Made by a program: the position numbers and the translations under genes | Notes under the pieces: generated by a model | The model's database searches: none | What the model was told of the DNA's origin: nothing | What the model saw: the letters and a program-made list of their open reading frames with translations, nothing else | From: Wenjunlia tyrosinilytica | GTDB lineage: Bacteria; Actinomycetota; Actinomycetes; Streptomycetales; Streptomycetaceae | Assembly: GCF_014646055.1 (NCBI RefSeq) | Contig: NZ_BMMS01000027.1 | Location: 61,142 to 125,141 of the forward strand | DNA length: 64,000 nucleotides | Direction of reading: 5' to 3' | Part shown: one piece after another, positions 17,383 through 25,616 of the stretch | Position numbering within the stretch: position 1 is the stretch's first letter | Layout: each line of letters begins with the position of its first letter

Positions 17383-18126
17383 TCAGGCACTGATCCATCC
17401 CATGCCCGTGCTGTTCGCCTGGCCCAGACCCCATGAGTGCAGCGCGGACAGGGTCTGCGGAGCGCCGCTTAGCGCCACCTCGACGCAGGCCCCCGGCTTC
17501 TTGCCCCTCGCGCCGCCGGAGCCGGCCACGGCGAAGGACCGTTTGGGACCGACCCAGCTGACGCCCTCCAGTGTCACGTCGGGGTCCACCCCCAGCGTCT
17601 CCGCCTTGCGGCGCAGGTTGGCCTGTATGTACGCGTCCCACTCCGGCTCCCCGGGAAGGCACCAGGCCTGCCGCCGGGTGCGCACCCACGATTCGTCCCG
17701 GCCGGAGGACTTCATCACCACCGGAGTCGCAGTGCGGAACACCGCCTGGCCGGCTGGGAACGGGGGCGCCTTAACAGCCTCGACCTTGTCGAGGATGAAC
17801 GCAGTCGCCCCCCAAGCGAGTACGGGAACCGCTGCCAACGCCGCCGCCCAGCCCTCCACGACCTCCAGCAGGGGATTGCCCAGCTCCACAACCCCGGGCC
17901 CATCGGCCACGTACACCCCGCGCCGCCTCCTGGCCGCCGGGAACACCGGCGCCCCGTAGCCGAATGGAACCATCCCGTGCGGCCCCCACCCCGCCGCATG
18001 CAGGCGGGCCCCGAGAACAGGGACCCCTCGCTCCAGCAGGCCGTAGCACAAAGCCCGCCCAGGGGCCAGCACCTCGTCCCAGCCGAGTTCCCGGGCCCCC
18101 GTGTGGAAGGCCACTCGTAACCGCAC
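17383..18126 (-). CDS. cas6: Cas6, crRNA-processing endoribonuclease
   Basis: This 247-residue protein starts at GTG 18126 after a strong GGGGGGA. Cas6 cuts the pre-crRNA at the base of the repeat hairpin. The first strand (VRLRVAF) and the C-terminal Gly-rich loop (GLGQANSTGMGWISA) are Cas6 hallmarks. It is the first gene of the operon, and the 71-bp gap to cas8b has no promoter I can identify. It would process the minimal array and might also cut at the repeat-like sequence inside its own polycistronic mRNA. Confidence 0.85.
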   Translation of the reverse strand: MRLRVAFHTGARELGWDEVLAPGRALCYGLLERGVPVLGARLHAAGWGPHGMVPFGYGAPVFPAARRRRGVYVADGPGVVELGNPLLEVVEGWAAALAAVPVLAWGATAFILDKVEAVKAPPFPAGQAVFRTATPVVMKSSGRDESWVRTRRQAWCLPGEPEWDAYIQANLRRKAETLGVDPDVTLEGVSWVGPKRSFAVAGSGGARGKKPGACVEVALSGAPQTLSALHSWGLGQANSTGMGWISA

Positions 18127-18668
18127 GCTCCATCCCCCCTCTGCACCTCGGCCCCACCACGGGAGGGCCCGTACTCCCTTGGGCCTGATGTCAGTGGCCG
18201 CTGCGAGGCTTCGCATCAGCGGGCACTGTCAGCCCGCGTGGACGCAGACACTAGCCACCGCGGAGGACATGGGCGGAATATCACCAGAAACTCAGACACG
18301 ACGAGATCGCACGGTGCACAATGTCCGGTGGCTGCCTCACGAGGCGCGCCGATGGCCACCGGCTCGTCTGTGCAGTTCAGGAACAGTGTGGACGGGGTTG
18401 CAACTGGCTGAGTTTGTGGTGCTCCAGTCCTGCGAACGCGGCGTTATCGCCCCTGGGAGGGGCCCGTGACACGGGGTAAAGGCGGGCAGTCATGGACCAG
18501 CCCCGGGAATACCAGACGTCTCTGGTGCGATGAGGGCCGGCATCCGCGCACGCCACGTCCAGCGCCTGGTCGCGGCGGGCTCAAGGCAACAGCGCAGAGG
18601 GGGCTGGGGCCGCCACGGCGGGCTGTGCAGCATCCTGAGGCGCTCGGTTCGCCGTCTTGCGGCCCCCG
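18127..18668. other. Intergenic region upstream of the cas operon
   Basis: About 540 bp between cas6 and the end of the SpaB_C gene. It should hold the cas promoter, but I cannot point to a clear -35/-10 pair. It contains the repeat-like sequence listed separately at 18444-18462. No convincing coding frame is present. Confidence 0.5.
18444..18462 (+). repeat. Second isolated repeat-like sequence, upstream of cas6
   Basis: The plus-strand sequence ttatcgcccctgggagggg matches 16 of 19 bases of the array repeat read in its minus-strand sense. Here it is on the plus strand, so it points away from cas6. The match extends beyond the CCCCT/AGGGG hairpin into the ATCG flank. It is weaker than the copy at 14788 and could be chance. 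Confidence 0.45.
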
Positions 18669-19784
18669 TCACCCCGCCCACCGTCGCCCCCGGCGGACGC
18701 CAAAGGGGCCCCAGCCACCGGGCGGCAGCGTGCCGGTCGGAGCGGGGTGGGTGCGCTCTTGCGGCACCTGGTTGCCGGTGGCGCGGATGGGGCCGAGGAT
18801 TGCGTCGCGGGCTGCCCGGGCGAGCGCGGACTGCATCCGGGGTGGGATGTTGATCCGGTTCCAGTGGAAGATCACGTGGTAACTGAGGACGTCGCGTAGG
18901 CCGCGCTGCAGCATGCCCGCGCGGGCGGCGTTCCCGACGCTGCGTCCTGCCTGGCGGAAGCCGTCGGCCCACGGGGCACAGGCGGCGATCGGGCGGCCGG
19001 GGCCGAACAATGGGCCGCCGGAGTCCGTGTCGGCGAGGAGGAGCGGTTTGAGGTCTTCGCTCATCGAGGCCAGGCGTTCGGCGGCGACATCGTCGGGCAG
19101 GGGCCGTTCATGGCAGACGCGGTCCCATACCTCACCCTGTTCGTACCACTCGAGTCCGGCTGCGCGCAGCAACGTGGTGAGTAGCAGGACGGAGAGTTCG
19201 GGGCGGCCCAGCGCGGCTTCGTCGCCGGAGGCGAGGCCGAGTACGGCGCGGCTGTCGGCGTGGAAGAGTCGGTGGGCGGCGTCCATCGCGGGGCGGCCGC
19301 CGAAGGCCACCAGCTCGGGCTCGTAGATGCCGGGCCACCACCGGGTCAGGTGCCGCTCGGCGGCCATCTTGTCGAAGGCGTCGCCGAGGCGGGTCTTGAC
19401 CCCGACGTCGGACTGGAGGGGCAGGCGGAGCCGCCAGCACGGGTGCTTGCGGATGAACCACCAGCCGGTGAGGAGGCCGTCGGCTTCGGCCTGCTGAAGC
19501 AGGGGCAGTAGGTGGCGGGCGGCGGTGGTCTCGGCCATCGTCCAGTCGGCGAACTCCAGATAGATCTGCCACCAGTGGTGGACGGCCGCCTGCTCGGCGA
19601 GGGCGCGGAGGCCGGCTTGCAGGAACACCTCGACGGCATCCGCAAGGACGGTCGGCTCCAGTCCGCCTCGGGCAGCCGCCTCAGTGAGCGGGGTCCCGGC
19701 CAGGACGCTCAGGACGGTGTTCGCTGCCTGGTCCAGCCGCCTGGGGCCCCCGGCGTGGGCGCGAGTCAGTCGATCAGCAGGCAT
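18669..19784 (-). CDS. SpaB_C / thiopeptide-type RiPP biosynthesis protein
   Basis: This protein of about 371 residues starts at ATG 19784, just upstream of the lanC-fragment stop (overlap). An ATG at 19793 is an alternative. The region with HHWWQIYLEFADW, a WWFIRKHPCWRLRL segment and YHVIFHWNRINI matches the SpaB_C-like (thiopeptide-type bacteriocin biosynthesis) domain, which does the glutamate-elimination half of LanB dehydration of Ser/Thr in lanthipeptides and thiopeptides. The partner glutamylation domain (Lant_dehydr_N) and a precursor peptide are absent from the window. The C-terminal tail (about 45 residues after the domain) is Pro/Gly/Arg-rich. The gene is open but likely functionless without its partners. 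Confidence 0.75.
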   Translation of the reverse strand: MPADRLTRAHAGGPRRLDQAANTVLSVLAGTPLTEAAARGGLEPTVLADAVEVFLQAGLRALAEQAAVHHWWQIYLEFADWTMAETTAARHLLPLLQQAEADGLLTGWWFIRKHPCWRLRLPLQSDVGVKTRLGDAFDKMAAERHLTRWWPGIYEPELVAFGGRPAMDAAHRLFHADSRAVLGLASGDEAALGRPELSVLLLTTLLRAAGLEWYEQGEVWDRVCHERPLPDDVAAERLASMSEDLKPLLLADTDSGGPLFGPGRPIAACAPWADGFRQAGRSVGNAARAGMLQRGLRDVLSYHVIFHWNRINIPPRMQSALARAARDAILGPIRATGNQVPQERTHPAPTGTLPPGGWGPFGVRRGRRWAG

Positions 19785-20180
19785 GAGTCCCATCCCGAGT
19801 TCGGCGTAGTTCCGTACGCGGTGGTTATCAGGGCGAGCGCGGTGCCGACGTCGCCTTCGAGGAAGCCGTCCCCGGCACAAGCGCCGGGGCGGGCGTGGCG
19901 GGCCAGGGTGGCGGCGAGGTGCGGTAGGTGCGCGGCGATGGCCGGGGTGGCGGCGTCGCGGGCGGCGCGCCAGGCGGTCTGGAACAGGCCCGCCCAGCCG
20001 TGGCACAGGCCGGGGTCGGTGATTCGTGCGAGCTGGACGGGGTCGGTCAGGCAGCGGGCGAAGGCGTCCTCGAAGGCGAGTTGCCACGCGGTGTTGCCGG
20101 TGGCGAGGGCGGCGAGCTGCCCGGCGCGGGCGATGCCGGGGGTGCCGTAGCACCAACTGGGCCGCGCTGGCCTGGGGTGC
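19766..20180 (-). pseudogene. Truncated LanC-like cyclase
   Basis: This frame encodes only the last third of a LanC-type zinc cyclase. It has SWCYGTPGIARAG and LCHGWAGL, holding the Cys and Cys-His zinc ligands, and GFLEGDVGTALALI near the end. LanC proteins are normally about 400 residues, but no LanC-like sequence precedes PSWCYG. LanC adds cysteine thiols to dehydrated residues to form lanthionine rings. Without the N-terminal part of the barrel it cannot fold normally. A short Thr-rich frame starting at ATG 20250 runs into this region in another frame and may be debris of a deleted neighbour. Confidence 0.75.
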
Positions 20181-20464
20181 TCTTGCGGGAGATGACAGCA
20201 GGATCCGGCGCCTGCGAGCTCTCCCCGGTTGGGGTTGCAGTCGTGGTCATTGTCGCCGCCTCGACGATCTACCATACCGAGCCCGCCCCCGTGCTGGATT
20301 GTCTGCCGTCCGGCGATGCGCGGGCGCGGCCGGTCCCGTTGCACCGACACGTGCGTGCGGCCAGCCGGGCGGTGCGTGGGCGGGCAGGTGGGGGCGGACG
20401 CGCGCGTGGAGAATGCATCGGATTCGGCCCGGCCCGGAGGCTGCGTAGCCCGTGAACTGGGCGT

Positions 20465-20512
20465 ATTCCTAGAGGAATTATTCTGTCCCGGGTGCCGATA
20501 CCATCTACTGTC
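20465..20512 (+). promoter_or_regulatory. valS upstream region with inverted repeat; possibly leaderless start
   Basis: ATTCCT (20465-20470) and AGGAAT (20473-20478) form an inverted repeat separated by AG. TACCAT at 20499-20504 fits a -10 element and would place transcription at or next to ATG 20513, giving a leaderless mRNA. No Shine-Dalgarno sequence precedes that ATG. The -35 is weak, so the inverted repeat may be an operator or activator site. Confidence 0.4.
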
Positions 20513-23065
20513 ATGACGACCGCATCTCCTCGCCCAGGAACACCAGACAAGCCCACGCTCGATGGCCTCGAGGCAAAGTGGGCGGGAAGCTGGGACGAGC
20601 AGGGCGTATACAGGTTCGACCGTACTGCCACGCGTGAGCAGGTCTATTCGATCGACACCCCGCCACCCACGGTGAGCGGTAGCCTGCACGTGGGACACGT
20701 CTTCTCCTACACCCAGACTGACACGATCGCTCGCTTCCAGCGGATGCGGGGCAAGAGCGTCTTCTATCCCATGGGATGGGACGACAACGGTCTGCCGACC
20801 GAGCGCCGCGTCCAGAACTACTTCGGCGTCCGATGTGAGCCGTCCCTGCCGTACGACCCTGACTTCAGCCCGCCAGAGTCCCCCGGCAAGCAGCAGATCC
20901 CCGTCTCCCGGCAGAACTTCATCGAGCTGTGTGAGCGCCTGACCGTCGAGGATGAGAAGGTCTTCGAAAGCCTGTGGCGCAGGCTCGGCCTCTCGGTCGA
21001 TTGGCGGCACACTTATCAGACTATCGATCGCAGATCAAGGGCGGTCTCGCAGCTGGCCTTCCTGCGTAATCTGGCCCGTGGGGAGGCGTACCAGGCCGAA
21101 GCTCCCACGCTCTGGGACATCACCTTCCGCACCGCCGTTGCCCAGGCAGAACTCGAAGACCGTGAGCGACCGAGCGCCTACTACCACTTGCTCTTCGAGG
21201 CGCCTGATGGGCAGACTGCGGAGGTCGCGACCACCCGGCCCGAACTGCTGTCGGCCTGCGTGGCGCTGGTCGCGCATCCCGAGGACGAGCGCTTCCAGAA
21301 GCTCTTCGGCACAACGGTGCGCACACCGGTCTTCGGGGTCGAAGTTCCGGTGCTCGCCCACCGCCTCGCCGACCCGGAGAAGGGCACCGGCCTCGTCATG
21401 GTCTGCACCTTCGGCGACACCACCGACGTGGTGTGGTGGCGCGAACTCAAACTTACGACTCGCTCGGTCCTCAGCCGTGATGGCCGCTTCCTTCCGGACC
21501 CGCCAGTCGGCCTCGACATGCCGCAAGCCAAGGCGGCCTACGCACAGCTCGCCGGAGCGACGCCGCACACCGCCCGGGAGCGCATGGTGGAGATGCTCCG
21601 CGCCAGTGGCGCAATGGTCGGAGAGCCCCGCCACTTCAACCATATGGTGAAGTTCTACGAGAAGGGCGACAAGCCGCTCGAGATTGTGACCAGCCGCCAG
21701 TGGTACCTCCGCAACGGAGGCCGCGACGACGCTCGTCGCGAAAAGCTATTGGGCCGGGGCAGGGAACTGAGCTGGCACCCGGATCACATGCAGAACCGGT
21801 ACCAGTCCTGGGTGGAGGGCCTCAACGGCGACTGGCTGATCAGTCGGCAGCGGTTCTTCGGCGTCCCGGTGCCGGTGTGGTACGGCCTCGATTCCTTCGG
21901 CAACCCCACCAAGGATCTGCTCCTGCCGATGGAGAACTCGCTGCCTGTCGACCCGACCAGTCAGGTTCCACCCGGCTTCACGGAGGAGCAGCGCGATGCT
22001 CCTGGCGGATTCACGGGAGACCCCGATGTGATGGACACCTGGGCGACGTCCTCCCTCACCCCGCAAATTGCTGGCGGCTGGATCCACGATGACGACCTGT
22101 TCGCCAGGGTGTTCCCGATGGATCTGCGTCCGCAGGCCCACGAGATCATCCGTACTTGGCTGTTCTCCACCGTGGTCCGCGCAGATCTTGAGCATGACGA
22201 ACTGCCCTGGCACCATGCGGCCATCAGCGGCTGGATCCTCGATCCGGACCGCAAGAAGATGTCTAAGTCGAAGGGGAACGTCGTCACTCCGCTCGACCTC
22301 CTGGATCAGCACGGCTCGGACGCGGTGCGCTATTGGGCGGCCAGCGCCAGGCCCGGCACTGACACGGCCTTCGAGATCGCCCAGATGAAAATCGGTCGGC
22401 GCCTAGCCATCAAGATCCTCAACGCATCCAAGTTCGTCATCGGTCTTGGTGCCGGCCAGCCGGGCGCCCCGGTGATCAGGCCCCTCGACCAGGCGCTCCT
22501 CGCGCACCTGGCCGAGGTTGTCGACGGGGCCACGGAGCAGCTTGAGGGATACGACTACGCCCGCGCGCTGGAGATCGTCGAGAGGTGTTTCTGGGCCTTC
22601 TGCGACGACTACGTCGAGCTGGTCAAGAACCGCGCCTACGGCGAGAGCGGAGAGGGACCCGCAGCCTCGGCCCGTGCCACGCTCACCCAGGCGCTGTCGG
22701 TACTGCTGCGCCTCATGGCGCCATTCCTGCCCTTCGCGACCGAAGAGGCTTGGAGTTGGTGGCAGACCGGCTCGATCCACCGAGCGCAATGGCCTACAGC
22801 GCTTGAGCTGCGGGAGCGGGCGCCGATTGGCGAGCCCCAGTTGCTCGGTGTAGCGGGTGACGCGATCACGGCCATCCGCCAGGCCAAGAGTGCCGCCCGG
22901 CTGTCGATGCGGGCGGACGTGGCCAAGTTTATTGTCCGCGGGCCGGAGCCGATGTTGGCGGCTCTCCGCCAGGTTCTCCCTGACATCCAGTCGGCAGGAC
23001 ATGTCTTTGACGTGGTTTTCGAGACGCTTGCCTCGGAAAGCATGACGTACGAAATCGTTTTGTAG
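20513..23065 (+). CDS. valS: Valyl-tRNA synthetase resembling the archaeal type
   Basis: This 850-residue class Ia synthetase charges tRNA-Val. The HIGH motif is HVGH in TVSGSLHVGHVFSYTQTD (about residues 56-73) and the KMSKS loop is KKMSKSKGN (about residue 581). The segments IDTPPPTVSGSLHVGH and FYPMGWDDNGLPTERRV are characteristic of the archaeal-like ValRS group. The usual bacterial enzyme instead has a PPPNVTGSLHLGH-type start. A normal genome should carry its own housekeeping valS elsewhere, so this is probably an extra, transferred copy. It borders a natural-product locus, and a second, divergent synthetase in that position is often self-resistance. A start four codons further on or the GTG at 20492 are less likely. 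Confidence 0.9.
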   Translation: MTTASPRPGTPDKPTLDGLEAKWAGSWDEQGVYRFDRTATREQVYSIDTPPPTVSGSLHVGHVFSYTQTDTIARFQRMRGKSVFYPMGWDDNGLPTERRVQNYFGVRCEPSLPYDPDFSPPESPGKQQIPVSRQNFIELCERLTVEDEKVFESLWRRLGLSVDWRHTYQTIDRRSRAVSQLAFLRNLARGEAYQAEAPTLWDITFRTAVAQAELEDRERPSAYYHLLFEAPDGQTAEVATTRPELLSACVALVAHPEDERFQKLFGTTVRTPVFGVEVPVLAHRLADPEKGTGLVMVCTFGDTTDVVWWRELKLTTRSVLSRDGRFLPDPPVGLDMPQAKAAYAQLAGATPHTARERMVEMLRASGAMVGEPRHFNHMVKFYEKGDKPLEIVTSRQWYLRNGGRDDARREKLLGRGRELSWHPDHMQNRYQSWVEGLNGDWLISRQRFFGVPVPVWYGLDSFGNPTKDLLLPMENSLPVDPTSQVPPGFTEEQRDAPGGFTGDPDVMDTWATSSLTPQIAGGWIHDDDLFARVFPMDLRPQAHEIIRTWLFSTVVRADLEHDELPWHHAAISGWILDPDRKKMSKSKGNVVTPLDLLDQHGSDAVRYWAASARPGTDTAFEIAQMKIGRRLAIKILNASKFVIGLGAGQPGAPVIRPLDQALLAHLAEVVDGATEQLEGYDYARALEIVERCFWAFCDDYVELVKNRAYGESGEGPAASARATLTQALSVLLRLMAPFLPFATEEAWSWWQTGSIHRAQWPTALELRERAPIGEPQLLGVAGDAITAIRQAKSAARLSMRADVAKFIVRGPEPMLAALRQVLPDIQSAGHVFDVVFETLASESMTYEIVL

Positions 23066-23810
23066 CCATGACAGTTCGCGCGCCCCGCAGACTCGGAGGT
23101 CTTGATGACGTAGTTGATCTTTGATCGTCAGCTCGGTGTCGCCTGCTTGGCGAGGTCGCCGGGCGGATGGTTGCCTTCCTGCCCGGTCGGCCGCAGTTAC
23201 CGGCAGCCGACGCGTCGGATCAACTGCCGGGCCAATTCCTTGGGCGCTGCTGCACTCGCTTGGCTGCCGCCAGATCCTCGGGCCCCGTGCGGCCGGTTGG
23301 CTGCGCCCCAAGGATGGGCCAGGCACGCCGCTTGTCTCCGACCAGTTCGCCGACTGCCCAGGCCGGGCGCAGACCTTCTTCGGCTGCCGATGCCTGGCGG
23401 CTCGTTTACCAAGGCATTGCACGTCTTGATGGTAGACCGTTACTGCCACGACGGTCGCGCCGAGCACTCGCCGTCGCTGGTGACTGCGCCTGGGAGCCCG
23501 TCGACGGCGGCACCATGGCAATGATCGAGGGCCCGCAGTTTCTCCACCTGCGGCGAAATCCCGCTGGTTCACCGCCAGCGGCTGATCGATGGTCGGCATG
23601 ACCGGTCACCTCCAGGTCGACCCGGGCGCGAACTCGGCCTCTGCTACACCCTCTTGGCGCTTGCCACTGACCTCGACGCGGGCCTGAAGGTCTCTCAGCC
23701 GTCACCCGCTCACACACGCTCGACGGCCTGAGAGCGGTCTCAAGGGTCTGCGCGTGGGGATGAGCGCGGCACCCGTCCGTCAACGAGGCCACGCGCCGCT
23801 GTGATACCCC
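23066..23810. other. Convergent intergenic region, no supported gene
   Basis: This 745-bp stretch lies between the convergent valS and ABC-transporter genes. Open frames exist on both strands but none has a recognisable motif or start signal. The mixed, interrupted frames suggest decayed DNA. A short stretch near 23741-23762 (ctgcgcgtggggatgagcg) looks like half of a type I-E repeat, but it is single. Confidence 0.55.
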
Positions 23811-25616
23811 TCAGCCGGGCAGTGGCTCGCAGGTGAACTGGGCGGCGCACAACCGCGCGTAGTGGCCGCCCGCAGCGATCAGGGTGTCATGGGTGCCCTG
23901 CTCGGTGATCCGGCCGGACTCCATCACCAGAATCGCGTCGGCGTTGCGGATGGTCGACAGCCGGTGCGCGATGACGAAGCATGTGCGGCCCTCGCGCAGT
24001 GAGGCCGTACCCTGCTGGATCAGCATCTCGGTGCGGGTGTCCAAGGAACTGGTGGCCTCGTCCAGGATCAGCAGCGCAGGGTTGGACAGGAACGCTCGGG
24101 CGATCGTCACGAGCTGCCTCTCACCTGTACTGATGTTCGAGCCTTCTTCTTCCAGTATGGTGTCGTATCCGTTGGGCAGGGTGCGGATGAACCGGTCGGC
24201 GTGCGCGGCCCTCGCCGCGGCGACGACCTCGGCCCGGGTGGCTCCCTCCACACCGTACGCGATGTTGTCGGCAATCGTACCAGCAAACAGCCAGGTATCT
24301 TGCAGCACCATCCCGACTGCGGACCGCAGTTCGTCGCGGCTCATCAGGCCGATGTCGTCGCCGTCCATGGTGATCCGGCCGCCACTGATCTCGTAGAACC
24401 GCATGAGGAGGTTGACGAGCGTGGTCTTGCCAGCACCCGTGGGGCCGACGATGGCAATGGTTTGTCCGGGCGCGACCACCAGCGAGAGGTCCTCGATCAG
24501 GGGTTCGTCCGGCCGATAGCGGAACGAAACCTGCTCGAACTCCACCCGGCCCGTGACCTGGTGGGGCCGTGCGGGCGTGTCCGAGTCCGCTCGTTGCTCC
24601 TCGGCATCCAGCAGTTGGAAGACTCGCTCGGCCGAGACGACTCCGGACTGTACCAGGCCGGTTAGCGAGGCCATTTGTCCGATCAGATTGTTGAACTGGA
24701 GCGTGTAGCTGATGAATGCCTGGAGCAGGCCGATCGTCATCGCACCGGAAGAAACCTGCAGGGCACCGAGGACTGCTGTCAGCACGAAGACGAGATAGCC
24801 GACGAAGTCCATCGCCGGCCCGATGATTCCGGACAGGAACTGGGCCCGGTAGCCGGCCTGGTAGAGGGCTTCGTTGCGCTCGGCGAAGACCGCGACCGTC
24901 TCCCTCGCGCTGCCATGGGTCAGCACCAGCTCGTGCCCGCTGTACATTTCCTCGACATGGGAGTTGAGCTCGCCGGTCGCGTTCCACTGCCGGACGGCTT
25001 GAGGCTGGGCACGCCGCGCGAAACTCTTGGTCAGCTTGGCGGCCACTGGTAGCGCGCCCAGCGCACAGAGGGTGAGCAGCGGGGAGATCCACAGCATCAT
25101 CGTCAGCACGCCGACGGCGGTCAGCAGGGAGTTGATCAGCCTGGTGAGCGCCTGCCAGAGAGTAAGGGCGATGTTGTCGACGTCCGTCGTGATCCGGGAG
25201 AGCACCTCGCCGCTGGGTTGGCCGTCTAGGTAACTCAGCGGTAGACGGGCGAGTTTGGCTTGGCAGTCGGTACGCAGCCGGTAAGCCGCGCGCTGTGACA
25301 CACATTGGGCGAGTCGGCCGCGGGCGAGTGCGAAGAGCGAGGCGGCCAGCACCACGGCGGCAACGAGCAGCAGCAGTCGGCTGATTCGGTCGACGTCGGC
25401 TCCGGACGCCGTCACGACGAGGTCGGTTGCCGCGCCGAGCAGTTGCGGGATGCTCACCGCCAGCGCGGCGCTGGCACCGGCGGCCAGCAGCGCGAGAGTG
25501 ACCAGACCGCGGTCGGGTCCCATCGTCCCGAGCAGACGGAGAGCCGACCGACGAAGGGCAAGTGGCTTACCTCCCGGCTTCTTCGTCACCCTCGTGGCAG
25601 TGTTGGCGGTGCTCAC
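23811..25616 (-). CDS. ABC exporter subunit with the catalytic Walker B
   Basis: This 601-residue fused TMD-NBD half-transporter has six predicted membrane helices over roughly residues 30-310. Its NBD has Walker A GPTGAGKTT, a canonical Walker B ILDEATSSLD (Glu present, near residue 517) and a degenerate signature ISTGERQ in place of LSGGQ. The start overlaps the stop of the upstream half-transporter by 4 nt. The complementary defects of the two proteins show that they form a heterodimer with one active ATP site. It probably exports the product of the adjacent NRPS/PKS locus or is general drug efflux; the substrate is unknown. Confidence 0.92.
   Translation of the reverse strand: MSTANTATRVTKKPGGKPLALRRSALRLLGTMGPDRGLVTLALLAAGASAALAVSIPQLLGAATDLVVTASGADVDRISRLLLLVAAVVLAASLFALARGRLAQCVSQRAAYRLRTDCQAKLARLPLSYLDGQPSGEVLSRITTDVDNIALTLWQALTRLINSLLTAVGVLTMMLWISPLLTLCALGALPVAAKLTKSFARRAQPQAVRQWNATGELNSHVEEMYSGHELVLTHGSARETVAVFAERNEALYQAGYRAQFLSGIIGPAMDFVGYLVFVLTAVLGALQVSSGAMTIGLLQAFISYTLQFNNLIGQMASLTGLVQSGVVSAERVFQLLDAEEQRADSDTPARPHQVTGRVEFEQVSFRYRPDEPLIEDLSLVVAPGQTIAIVGPTGAGKTTLVNLLMRFYEISGGRITMDGDDIGLMSRDELRSAVGMVLQDTWLFAGTIADNIAYGVEGATRAEVVAAARAAHADRFIRTLPNGYDTILEEEGSNISTGERQLVTIARAFLSNPALLILDEATSSLDTRTEMLIQQGTASLREGRTCFVIAHRLSTIRNADAILVMESGRITEQGTHDTLIAAGGHYARLCAAQFTCEPLPG

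Noticed and set aside
17312-17689. N-terminal extension of cas8b
   Set aside because: The open frame continues into cas6 but has no Cas8 features. GAGGAGG before ATG 17311 sets the start.
20047-20250. Short Thr-rich ORF starting at 20250 as a lanthipeptide precursor
   Set aside because: No Cys/Ser/Thr-rich core at its end and no known leader motif; it runs out of frame into the LanC fragment.
23741-23762. Possible type I-E CRISPR repeat (ctgcgcgtggggatgagcg)
   Set aside because: Only half a repeat, a single copy, and no I-E cas genes nearby.
23114-23792. Overlapping frames in the gap after valS as a transposase remnant
   Set aside because: The Arg/Pro-rich translations look like debris, but no transposase motif could be identified on either strand.
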